The notes under the pieces are model-generated. The model did not search any database. It was given only the letters and a program-made list of their open reading frames with translations, and was not told the DNA's origin. A stretch of DNA of 17,982 nucleotides from DAHUYF01 sp052143095 (GTDB taxonomy: Bacteria; Pseudomonadota; Alphaproteobacteria; ATCC43930; CGMCC-115725). Shown in pieces: positions 12,049-17,982 of the stretch. Position 1 is the first letter of the stretch. Each line of letters opens with the position of its first letter. The stretch covers positions 1 through 17,982 of the forward strand of contig JBKQTR010000532.1 in assembly GCA_052143095.1 (NCBI GenBank), given 5' to 3'. A program made the translations under genes and the position numbers.

Positions 12049-12375
12049 CCGGTATCACTGGACCAGAGATCACAGAGGGTTGGTCCGAGGCCGATAGTCA
12101 TCACTTGGGCTGTGCGGGATGAGGCACGCACGGGCGTTCGACTCGAAGTGGAAAATCTCCGCACGTCGGCTCCTTCGGAGCGCCGCCTGGAAACCGGTTA
12201 CCGGAGCCACATCTAAGTAGCCCCGCGAGCCCATCCGATATCCTTCCGGCGACCGCCCAAATCCATGCTCGCCAGACGGCAACAAGGCAGGTACGGTTCG
12301 TCTTCACGGGCGTTTAACCGGCAAGACATCAACCTATAGTCCGGGAACGGTCGCGAGATTGAGGGGAAAAGGACC
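12049..12375. other. Gene-free stretch
   Basis: About 330 bases with only short overlapping open frames on both strands, none with a ribosome site or a recognisable product. A small GCTCC/GGAGC hairpin lies near 12168-12180. It probably contains the promoter of the frameshifted small gene that follows. Confidence 0.5.
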
Positions 12376-12556
12376 GTGACGGAGAAACTCATCGCGCTCC
12401 TGCGGCGCGCGAGCAGCGTAACGATGACGGATGAGCAGCGCGAGGAACAGCGCCGGCAGTTTCGCCTATGGCAACACCAAGATTGAGAACGAGCGCGTCA
12501 CGCGCAGGATGGTTGACGAGCAAGCGGACGCCCTGAAGCGCCGCGCCGATGGCTGA
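12376..12556 (+). pseudogene. Small conserved hypothetical gene with a frameshift
   Basis: From the GTG at 12376 the frame reads TEKLIALLRRASSVTMTDEQ, then REEQRR, then runs into a stop (TGA at 12484-12486). Shifting by one base near 12457 restores SFAYGNTKIENERVTRRMVD, then EQADALKRRADG and a stop at 12554-12556. The joined product of about 60 residues (MTxEQREEQRxSFAYGNTxIENxxVTxxMV) is a small acidic-basic protein that I associate with Hyphomicrobiales genomes; its function is unknown. The simplest explanation is one extra C in CGCCGGCAGT (12451-12460). GAGGGGAAAAGGA upstream supplies a ribosome site. Whether this is a real mutation or a sequencing indel cannot be told here. Confidence 0.65.
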
Positions 12557-12925
12557 CCCATCCGGGGGAGACCGCAAGAGTGTAGCAGGCTCGCCTGTCA
12601 TCATCGAAGACGCCGACGAGCGAGCCCGGAAATAAGTTGAACATGGGTTCGTGCGGCGGAGCACCAGCCCGCGCAGCCGTGGCGGCGCCCGCGCCACCCT
12701 CGCGCTGAAGGCGGTCGACGAAGCCGGTTCCGCGCGCGACGCGCTGCTTTATCCGAAGGGCGAGGAAAAGGCCAAGTCGCAATCTCCGGAACGGCCCGGG
12801 CCGCTCTCAACGCCGGAAGTCTCGCGGACGCCGCCCCTTGGCATCCGGCTACCCGAGCAGGATGCTAGCGGTCACGCAGCGTTCTCGGCATCCGACGAAT
12901 GTCGGCTACGCCCTGTGCAGGGGCA
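12557..12925. other. Degenerate stretch without a supported gene
   Basis: Both strands carry open frames (for example plus 12651-12947 and minus 12498-12782), but the translations are low-complexity and rich in Arg, Ala, Pro and Ser, with no motif and no ribosome site. The region looks like decayed coding DNA between the frameshifted small gene and the lipoprotein. Confidence 0.5.
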
Positions 12926-13123
12926 TCAGCCCGCCTGCAGATCGTAAGGAAATCCCTGGTAGTTTATCCCCGGGGGGACGCTGCTGCCGGAACCATTGCG
13001 CGGATTGTCGCCGGAAATGCCCTGCGCTCCACCTCCGGCGCAGCCCGTCAGACCAACCGCCAACAGAATCGCGGCAGCGATAGCCCGTCGGGTTGTTCGA
13101 TTGAGCGGCGCGAGCTTGACCAT
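12926..13123 (-). CDS. Small lipoprotein, hypothetical
   Basis: A 65-residue protein with a basic N-terminus (MVKLAPLNRTTRRA), a hydrophobic helix (IAAAILLAVGL) and a lipobox LTGC, with the acylated Cys at residue 28. The mature part is short, Gly- and Ser-rich, and ends NYQGFPYDLQAG. It would be exported by Sec, lipidated and anchored in the inner or outer membrane. I recognise no function. The frame continues upstream to 13369, but only the ATG at 13123 (or the GTG just before it) gives a proper signal peptide; AGGAG lies 10 bases before the ATG. It stands alone on the minus strand amid gene debris, yet it shows no damage itself. Confidence 0.7.
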   Translation of the reverse strand: MVKLAPLNRTTRRAIAAAILLAVGLTGCAGGGAQGISGDNPRNGSGSSVPPGINYQGFPYDLQAG

Positions 13124-13529
13124 CACAACAGAACTCCTGATAGAGGTGACGCCGTCGTTCGGCAAGGGTGTCTCCTGCAACGCCGACGGCGCGTTTATTG
13201 AGCGCGACGGCGACGCCGCGCCCGGCACAAGCGGCGCGGCAGTGCCGGCTGGACGGGCGCCGGCTTCTGCCATCCACGCGCTCGACGATTGCCGATAAGC
13301 GAGAGATGCGCATCGACCCGCGGGCTTACCACCCCACCATTCGCCGAAGAGACTATTGCGCGATCCCAATCAATCGGCGTTCGCGACGCCGGGCCGCGTC
13401 GGCATGAACCGCCCCTGGCACAGGCGCTCGACCGGGACGTCGAGGAAGCTGCGCGGCGTGACGGCAGACGTGGCGCCCTGCCGTCAAGCCCGCCTTGACC
13501 GGCCCGTCGTTAGTCTCGACAGTGCCGGG
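13124..13529. other. Stretch without a supported gene
   Basis: About 400 bases with overlapping low-complexity frames on both strands and no credible start sites. The part next to 13123 must contain the promoter of the lipoprotein gene, but I see no clear -35/-10 pair. The part before 13530 leads directly into the SRAP stub. Confidence 0.45.
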
Positions 13530-13613
13530 ATGTGCGGTCGATACTTCAACAGCCTCCCCGTCGCTGAGATCGCGCACATCTTCAGCACACGGAACGGTTC
13601 GCACTGCAAATGA
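13530..13613 (+). pseudogene. SRAP/YedK (HMCES-like) peptidase, 5' stub only
   Basis: The 27-codon frame reads MCGRYFNSLPVAEIAHIFST, then RNGSHCK and stop. MCGRYxNxxxxxEIAxxF is the highly conserved start of SOS-response-associated peptidases, where Cys2 becomes the catalytic nucleophile that crosslinks to abasic sites in single-stranded DNA. The full protein is about 220-250 residues, so nearly nine tenths of the gene is missing. The stop comes just before the SDR ribosome site, so the deletion joint is probably close to 13595-13613. Confidence 0.7.
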
Positions 13614-13634
13614 GTCTCAGAGACGGAGGACGCT

Positions 13635-14351
13635 ATGCTCGAGGGACGGAAAGCGGTTGTCATCGGCGGTAGTTCGGGCATCGGCCTTGCCACCGCCGAC
13701 GCCTTGGCCAAAGCCGGGGCTGCGGTCGCCATCACCGGCCGTGACGCCGGGAAGGTGGCGGCGGCTGCCGCGGCACTCGGCAATGGCGTGAACGGCCACG
13801 TCGTCGATGGCAAAGACGCCGCCGCCATGTCGGCGTTCTTCGCCAAGCTCGGTGCCCTCGATCATTTGGTCGTTGCCCTCGGCGGCGGCAGCGCCATCGG
13901 TCCGTTCCAGCAGCTCGACGAGCCAACCATGCGGGCGGGGTTCGACAACAAGTTCTGGCCCTACTTGAATGCGGTCCGCGCGGGTGCGCCGCATTTGAGC
14001 CGGAGCGGGTCGATCACTCTGGTGACCGGTGCTGCCGCGCGTCGGGCGATCAAGGGCATGTCCGGGCTCGCGGCGGTCAACCGCGCTTTGCATGCCATGA
14101 TCGGCCCGCTTGCGCTCGAATACGCGCCGATCCGCGTCAATGCGGTGTCGCCGGGCCTGATCCCTACGCCCTATTGGGATCGCATGCCGGCCGACGCGCG
14201 TCAGGCGATGTACGACCGCTCTGCCGCCAGCGTGCCGGTGGGGCGCGTCGGGACACCGGCGGACATCGCCGGCGCGGTCCTTTTCCTGGCCGGGAGCAGT
14301 TTTACCACCGGCGCCATCATCGATTGCGATGGCGGCGCGCGTCTGGGGTAG
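13635..14351 (+). CDS. SDR-family protein with atypical active site
   Basis: A 238-residue Rossmann-fold protein of the short-chain dehydrogenase/reductase family. The cofactor motif GGSSGIG (residues 11-17) is followed by an ITGRD segment that would contact NADP or NAD. The C-terminal part has RVNAVSPGLIPTPYW, VGRVGTPADIAGAVLFLAGS and TTGAIIDCDGG, all classical. Where other members carry YxxxK, this one reads GLAAVNRALHAM (A146, A147, V148, N149), so both the catalytic Tyr and Lys appear to be absent. It may bind a nucleotide without doing standard hydride transfer, or belong to a divergent SDR branch. The ATG is preceded by GGAGG 5 bases upstream. It converges on the minus-strand gene ending 37 bases later. 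Confidence 0.85.
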   Translation: MLEGRKAVVIGGSSGIGLATADALAKAGAAVAITGRDAGKVAAAAAALGNGVNGHVVDGKDAAAMSAFFAKLGALDHLVVALGGGSAIGPFQQLDEPTMRAGFDNKFWPYLNAVRAGAPHLSRSGSITLVTGAAARRAIKGMSGLAAVNRALHAMIGPLALEYAPIRVNAVSPGLIPTPYWDRMPADARQAMYDRSAASVPVGRVGTPADIAGAVLFLAGSSFTTGAIIDCDGGARLG

Positions 14352-14388
14352 AGTGCCCGTCAGAGGTCTCGAAGACTCTTCCGCCTGT

Positions 14389-15021
14389 CTATCGCCGCAC
14401 GACGCGGAAGCCGAAGTTCGGGCCATTGCCGTAGCGATAGGCCATACTGATCCAGAGCATGGCCAGCGGTTCCAGGTACCGCGCCTGCGTGAGCCCGCCC
14501 GCGTCAACGGGCTCGAAGCCGAGGTCGACAATCAGACCTGTCACCAGTTTCTTGGCGTCGGCGTCATCGCCGCAAACGAACATGCTCAAGGCTTCATTTC
14601 CGTAGCGTGGGTTCAGCATGTTGCCCGAGCCCGTCGTGTTGAGCGCCTTGACGACCTTGGCGCCCTTGGCCCAGCGTGCCACGGCTTCGCCCGCCGACTC
14701 CGTGTGGCCGATGGTCAGACCGCTGAGATCGGGCGCCACCGGATTGGTGCAATCGACGACGATCTTGCCGGCAAGAGTGCCGCAGGCGGCGATGGCCGCC
14801 TCCGTGCTGGAGAACGGCGTTGCCAGCACCACTACTCTTGCCGCTTGAGCCGCCTCGCCGACGCTGACCGCCCGCGCTCGGGCGCCGGCCGCTGCGACCG
14901 CCGAAATGGCCCTTTGTGCCGCGGCATCCCTGACGCCGAACAGAATGTCATGATCGGCGGCGGCCCACCGCTTGCCCAACGCGGACCCGACATTTCCGGT
15001 CCCGATGATTGCAATCTGCAT
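14389..15021 (-). CDS. COG2085 / NADPH-dependent F420-reductase-like dinucleotide-binding protein
   Basis: A 210-residue protein. It begins MQIAIIGTGNVGSALGKRWA, with the GxGxxG nucleotide-binding loop at residues 7-12. Next come ILFGVRD (the NADP-selective position), VVLATPF, KIVVDCTNP and KALNTTGSGNM. This order matches the family of F420H2:NADP oxidoreductase-like proteins (COG2085), widely present in proteobacteria that do not make F420, where the substrate is unknown. I use the ATG at 15021, with GGGAGG 5 bases before it; the frame extends 18 codons upstream but without family resemblance. It lies 53 bases behind the DUF2270 gene on the same strand, probably one operon. Confidence 0.87.
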   Translation of the reverse strand: MQIAIIGTGNVGSALGKRWAAADHDILFGVRDAAAQRAISAVAAAGARARAVSVGEAAQAARVVVLATPFSSTEAAIAACGTLAGKIVVDCTNPVAPDLSGLTIGHTESAGEAVARWAKGAKVVKALNTTGSGNMLNPRYGNEALSMFVCGDDADAKKLVTGLIVDLGFEPVDAGGLTQARYLEPLAMLWISMAYRYGNGPNFGFRVVRR

Positions 15022-15074
15022 CGCGGCCTCCCTCTGCACCCTGATCAAAACTTCCCGCACCCCGCCGAGCCGCA

Positions 15075-15773
15075 CTATCCCATCGCGGGCTGGCTCCGCC
15101 GCTGGCGCCGCGCGACAATCTCGATGCGAAGGGTGGCAAGCGCGAGCACCGCCCAGCCGCCGTGGAACAGCAGTCCCGCGATGACGACCACGCCGCCCGG
15201 GATCGGACCGATGGCGGCTCGGTCCCAGAGATCGGCGACTGTCGCCAGCGGCGCCGGGTGGATGGCGAGCTTGCCGTAATAGGCAACGGCTTGGATGACG
15301 AAGATCCAGACGTAGGTGCGGCGAAGCCGTCGGCCGATCGCGCGCGTGAAGCTGATGTGGTAGCGCGGCTCGCGATAGTCCTGCGCGAGCAGCTTGGTCC
15401 AGCCCGAGTCCAGCCGCACGCCCTCGCCCCTGATGATCGGCGCGTAGAAGTCGGTCTCAAGCAATCGCGCGCGTGCCCGCCAGACGTTGAAATACCGGTA
15501 GCGGCGGGCTTCAAGCAGAAGGAAGAAGCTGACGATGAGACCGACGAGCACCATGGGCACCGGCGAGGCTTCCGCACTGCTGTAGATCGCAGAAAGCGCA
15601 ACGCCTGTCGTGACCACCGCCCAGTTCGTCGAGGTGTCGAGGCGGGTGCGCCAGACGGTACTGCGGTAGACCTCGCCGCGGTAGAGATGGGCGAGTGCGC
15701 CAATCTCTGCGTCCCTGAATTCGTGTGCCGGACCCGTCGGGAGCGCACGCTCGCGTGTATCGGGCAAATCCAT
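15075..15773 (-). CDS. DUF2270 integral membrane protein
   Basis: A 232-residue membrane protein matching the DUF2270 pattern: an N-terminal cytoplasmic segment (ALAHLYRGEVYRSTVWRTRL then DTSTNWAVVTTGVALSAIYS), a second hydrophobic helix (VPMVLVGLIVSFFLLLEARR) followed by YRYFNVWRARARLLETDFYA, and a C-terminal hydrophobic pair (YVWIFVIQAVAYYGKLAI and GGVVVIAGLLFHGGWAVLAL). Four membrane helices are predicted by eye. The RYRYFxVWRxRxRLLExxFY block is the family signature. No function is known. The ATG at 15773 has AGGAAA about 9 bases upstream. It is the first gene of a probable two-gene minus-strand operon with the COG2085-like gene. Confidence 0.85.
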   Translation of the reverse strand: MDLPDTRERALPTGPAHEFRDAEIGALAHLYRGEVYRSTVWRTRLDTSTNWAVVTTGVALSAIYSSAEASPVPMVLVGLIVSFFLLLEARRYRYFNVWRARARLLETDFYAPIIRGEGVRLDSGWTKLLAQDYREPRYHISFTRAIGRRLRRTYVWIFVIQAVAYYGKLAIHPAPLATVADLWDRAAIGPIPGGVVVIAGLLFHGGWAVLALATLRIEIVARRQRRSQPAMG

Positions 15774-15885
15774 GGGTCGGTTTCCTGGAGTGGGCGGACT
15801 CCAGTCAACAGTATACCCGCTTGTCCCTGCGACGGCGCGCCTTTATCGGCGACACGGCTCGCACGGCCTCTCACCTGGTGGAGCG

Positions 15886-15896
15886 GGCCGCCGAGG
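15886..15896. repeat. Left 11-bp direct repeat flanking the inverted-repeat element
   Basis: GGCCGCCGAGG here recurs exactly at 16054-16064, directly on the other side of the inverted-repeat element. This is the arrangement expected of a target-site duplication. Confidence 0.6.
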
Positions 15897-15897
15897 T

Positions 15898-16053
15898 AGG
15901 GCTATCGCATATGGGGTGCACCACGGAGGCACTGAGGGCACGGAGAAGTGGTGTTGGGCGCGCGGAGCGCGCCGCTCTTCACTTCTCCGTGCTCTCTGTG
16001 TCTCCGTGGTCAGTTTTTTCCACCTGCGGCTCGGCGGCATATGCGATTGCCCT
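15898..16053. mobile_element. MITE-like nested inverted-repeat element (~156 bp)
   Basis: The outer arms AGGGCTATCGCATATG (15898-15913) and CATATGCGATTGCCCT (16038-16053) are inverted copies with one mismatch in 16. Inside them, 15920-15950 and 15980-16010 form a second inverted repeat of 31 bases with three mismatches, containing the CACGGAG/CTCCGTG words common in dispersed repeats of many environmental bacteria. A GGCGCG/CGCGCC pair sits near the centre, so the whole element can fold into one long hairpin. It has no coding capacity. With the 11-bp direct repeats on both sides it fits a non-autonomous transposable element mobilised in trans. Other copies in the genome would confirm it. Confidence 0.7.
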
Positions 16054-16064
16054 GGCCGCCGAGG
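16054..16064. repeat. Right 11-bp direct repeat flanking the inverted-repeat element
   Basis: GGCCGCCGAGG, identical to 15886-15896. It abuts the right outer arm exactly, while the left copy is one base from the left arm. Confidence 0.6.
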
Positions 16065-16171
16065 GGGCTTCGTGCGCCGCGCCGCAGCCCTTCCTCAGTC
16101 CGTCGCAGAGGCGTAGAATTCCAACTCGTCGCGCGCTCACCCAAAGAACGCTGAAATCGCGAGGTGACGTC

Positions 16172-16969
16172 GTGGCCCAAGGACAAAGTGAGGAAATCTG
16201 GCGCGCCATCGCCATGGGCGAGGTGCCCAGGGCCCGTTGGGGCCGGCTGGCGTTCAAGTTCCTTCCGAGCAACCCGCGCTGCAAGATGTGCAACGCGCCC
16301 TTCCGCGGCATCGGCGCGCCCTTGATGCGACTGATCGGCAAGCGGCCGGCGAGGCAGAACCCGCGCTTCTGCGCGTTCTGCGAGCGGGTTACGCGCGAGC
16401 ACCCGGGCGGCGCGGAGGTCGAGATGAGCCTCCTCTTTGCCGATGTCCGCGGCTCGACCGCGTTGGCAGAGCACAGCAGCCCGACGGAGTTCGCGCGCTT
16501 GATGAACCGGTTCTATAACGCGGCGACGCGCGTGCTGATCGACACGGATGCGCTGATCGACAAGCTGGTGGGCGATGAGGTCGTCGCCCATTATCTCCCC
16601 GGCTTTGCCGGCCCCGCCCACGCGAAGCAGGCGATCATGGCCGCTCGACGCCTGCTCGCCGAGACGGGGCATGGCCGGCCCGGTGGTCCTTGGCTGCCCA
16701 TCGGCATCGGCGTCCACACCGGCACGGCCTATTTCGGCAATGTCGGGTCGCGCGAAACCTTCACCGATGTGACTGCGCTCGGCGATGCCGTGAACGTGAC
16801 CGCGCGCCTCTCCTCGCTCGCGCAGGGCGGCGAGATCCTGGCCAGCGCCGCCGCTTGCGATGCCGCCCAGCTGGACCTCTCGGGACTTGAGCGGCGCAAG
16901 CTCGATCTCAAGGGGCATAGCCAACCGATCGACGCCATTGTCTGGCACGCGGAGGTGGCCGCTGCCTGA
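16172..16969 (+). CDS. Class III adenylate/guanylate cyclase with N-terminal zinc-ribbon-like segment
   Basis: A 265-residue soluble protein. Residues 37-70 contain two CxxC pairs (CKMC at 37-40, CAFC at 67-70) that probably bind a zinc ion. The catalytic class III cyclase domain follows. Its two metal-binding aspartates are D91 in LLFADVRGST and D135 in DKLVGDEV; the base-selecting Lys is K131; and the transition-state Asn/Arg pair is N208 and R212 in GDAVNVTARL. All key residues are present, so cyclic nucleotide synthesis from ATP (Lys suggests ATP) is likely. There is no membrane helix. I use the GTG at 16172, with GAGG 7 bases upstream; the longer open frame upstream is translated repeat DNA. 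The zinc-like segment may sense redox state or a metal, which is inference. Confidence 0.88.
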   Translation: MAQGQSEEIWRAIAMGEVPRARWGRLAFKFLPSNPRCKMCNAPFRGIGAPLMRLIGKRPARQNPRFCAFCERVTREHPGGAEVEMSLLFADVRGSTALAEHSSPTEFARLMNRFYNAATRVLIDTDALIDKLVGDEVVAHYLPGFAGPAHAKQAIMAARRLLAETGHGRPGGPWLPIGIGVHTGTAYFGNVGSRETFTDVTALGDAVNVTARLSSLAQGGEILASAAACDAAQLDLSGLERRKLDLKGHSQPIDAIVWHAEVAAA

Positions 16970-16986
16970 CGGTGCTTCGCGCACCG
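16970..16986 (+). terminator. Stem-loop directly after the cyclase gene
   Basis: CGGTGC, loop TTCGC, GCACCG: a perfect 6-bp stem starting one base after the stop codon. There is no T tract, so its terminator role is uncertain. Confidence 0.35.
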
Positions 16987-17094
16987 GCCCAGCCTGCAAG
17001 TCATGTCAGCCGATGGCTGCGGTATCCAAGGTTGAAGACTCGCACGAAAACCGAGCGTCCGTGTTGCGGCTTGGGGGGATGCCGGTGGCGCCCG

Positions 17095-17388
17095 ATGCGT
17101 GTCTCATCTCGTCTTTGGAATCGATCCTGGTGGCGACTGCCCGCCGTGGCGGTGCCGCTGGCGCTCCTTCTTGCCGGCATCGTCGTCGCCGGAGGGCAGC
17201 AGAGCCCGCCGCCTCGCGCCGATAGAGCGGCGCCCAGCCGCGCCATGATCCCGGCGCCAAGCGGCTTGACGACGGGCGACCCCGCGCGTCCGCCATCCGA
17301 AAAACCGGCCGATCCCGACCAGCGCCGACGGCTACTGCTGTTCCTGATGTTTCACGCCGACGCCCATCCCTTCGGGTCGCTGAAATAG
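17095..17388 (+). CDS. Small secreted or membrane-anchored hypothetical protein
   Basis: A 97-residue protein: a basic start (MRVSSRLWNRSWWR), one hydrophobic stretch (LPAVAVPLALLLAGIVVAGG), a Pro/Ala/Ser-rich linker, and the C-terminal block DPDQRRRLLLFLMFHADAHP before FGSLK. The hydrophobic stretch is either an uncleaved anchor or a signal peptide; no cleavage site or lipobox is clear. The C-terminal block looks like the conserved, functional part. I do not recognise the family. The ATG is preceded by only a weak GGTGG, and in-frame upstream sequence lacks features, so the start is uncertain. It stands between the cyclase and the GFA-family gene on the same strand, with gaps of about 125 bases on each side. 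Confidence 0.55.
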   Translation: MRVSSRLWNRSWWRLPAVAVPLALLLAGIVVAGGQQSPPPRADRAAPSRAMIPAPSGLTTGDPARPPSEKPADPDQRRRLLLFLMFHADAHPFGSLK

Positions 17389-17515
17389 CGCCGGCCGCGC
17401 GGGACGCGCGGCAGGGTCTTGCTGCTCGACATGCTCTGGAAAGAAGACGCGCCGCGCTTGCATACGCTTTAAGCTAAGCTGGACACCCCGCTACATAAAC
17501 AGGGAGAACGCGACG

Positions 17516-17944
17516 ATGGCCAAGACACACAAGGGCGCCTGCTTCTGCGGCGCCGTGCAACTGGAGGTCTCCGGTCAGCCGGAAGCCATGGGATATTGCC
17601 ATTGCGGCTCATGCCGCTCCTGGTCCGCGGCACCGGTCAATGCCTTCAGCCTTTGGCGTCCGGAAGCGGTGCGGATCACTTCCGGCGCTGAACACATTGC
17701 CACGTTCCAGAAAACGCCCTTGAGCCAGCGGCAGTATTGCAGCCGATGCGGCGGCCACCTCATGAACAACCATCCGCCCCTCGGGATGGTCGATGTCTAC
17801 TCCGCCACGATCCCGACGCTGGAGTTTGTCCCGGCTCTCCACGTCAACTATGCCGAAGCTGTTCTGCCGATCCGCGACGGTCTCCCGAAGCTGAGGGACT
17901 TCCCGGCCGAGTTCGGCGGCTCCGGCGAGGCGATGCCGGAGTAA
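17516..17944 (+). CDS. GFA/CENP-V family zinc protein
   Basis: A 142-residue protein with the full zinc-ligand set of the GFA family: C9 and C11 in GACFCGAVQ, C28, C30 and C33 in YCHCGSCR, and C75 and C78 in YCSRCGGHL. The family is named for glutathione-dependent formaldehyde-activating enzyme, although that activity has been questioned for the founding member, and most members are of unknown function. The strand pattern GxCFCGAVxxEVxG and the end DGLPKLRDFPAEFGGSG are typical. The ATG has GGGAGA 8 bases upstream. The upstream gap (17389-17515) is short and should hold the promoter. The gene is complete; only 38 bases follow it in the window. Confidence 0.9.
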   Translation: MAKTHKGACFCGAVQLEVSGQPEAMGYCHCGSCRSWSAAPVNAFSLWRPEAVRITSGAEHIATFQKTPLSQRQYCSRCGGHLMNNHPPLGMVDVYSATIPTLEFVPALHVNYAEAVLPIRDGLPKLRDFPAEFGGSGEAMPE

Positions 17945-17982
17945 ACGCACGGCGATGACGCTGCTCCTTCCTAACGCTTCCG

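Larger units (their letters stand above)
15774..16171. other. Divergent intergenic region carrying an inverted-repeat element
   Basis: Nearly 400 bases lie between the divergently transcribed DUF2270 and cyclase genes. The middle (15898-16053) is occupied by the nested inverted repeat described separately. The cyclase frame stays open through much of this region, but the extra residues are translated repeat DNA, so I do not include them in the cyclase gene. Promoters for both genes must lie here; I cannot point to a clean one. Confidence 0.6.

Noticed and set aside
14352..14388. GTCT/AGAC hairpin between the converging SDR and COG2085-like genes as a shared terminator
   Set aside because: The stem is only about 4-5 bp and there is no T tract on either strand.
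13617..14531. 304-codon minus-strand frame opposite the SDR gene
   Set aside because: It is an antisense shadow; the SDR has a ribosome site and clear family motifs.
15725..16171. Extended N-terminus of the cyclase frame (149 extra codons)
   Set aside because: The extra residues translate the inverted-repeat element and overlap the divergent DUF2270 start. A GTG with GAGG upstream at 16172 gives a proper start.

Overview
The window reads as a GC-rich alphaproteobacterial chromosome, most likely Hyphomicrobiales (Rhizobiales). This is inferred from codon use, an intact-looking alphaproteobacterial style of short operons, and small conserved hypothetical proteins that I associate with that order. 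It cannot be placed to genus from sequence alone.

Left edge (1-1083, minus strand): a bactofilin-like gene is followed by an open reading frame that starts as a zeta-toxin kinase. Near position 247 it switches, without losing frame, into the middle of an APC-type amino-acid permease and runs off the window. This is either a real deletion joint or an assembly chimera. After a 450-base stretch with no convincing gene comes a complete vapBC toxin-antitoxin pair, with a perfect 16-bp palindrome placed between its -35 and -10 boxes. A GC-rich hairpin and a tRNA-Ser(GGA) of normal length follow; the tRNA's 3' half no longer pairs well with its 5' half.

Defence block (2671-11581, plus strand): immediately behind the tRNA lies a type I restriction-modification operon, hsdM-hsdS-abi-hsdR. 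All its junctions overlap by a few bases, and an Abi_C-type (abortive infection) gene is wedged between hsdS and hsdR. A long DUF262/DUF1524 protein, a single-chain GmrSD-like type IV restriction enzyme, follows 146 bases later. With vapBC and the zeta remnant, this makes a defence island beside a tRNA gene.

Decayed middle (11582-13634): a small antibiotic-biosynthesis-monooxygenase-like protein is intact. The rest is gene debris: a frameshifted small conserved ORF, a 27-codon stub of a SRAP/YedK peptidase, and a minus-strand 65-residue lipoprotein that looks intact.

Right part (13635-17982), housekeeping and accessory genes: an SDR-family protein lacking the usual Tyr/Lys catalytic pair. 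Converging on it is a minus-strand pair, a DUF2270 membrane protein followed by a COG2085/NADPH-dependent F420-reductase-like protein. Then come a class III adenylate/guanylate cyclase with an N-terminal two-CxxC zinc-ribbon-like segment, a short secreted or membrane-anchored hypothetical, and a GFA/CENP-V family zinc protein. Between the DUF2270 gene and the cyclase sits a nested inverted-repeat element of about 156 bp flanked by an 11-bp direct repeat, which looks like a non-autonomous mobile element (MITE).
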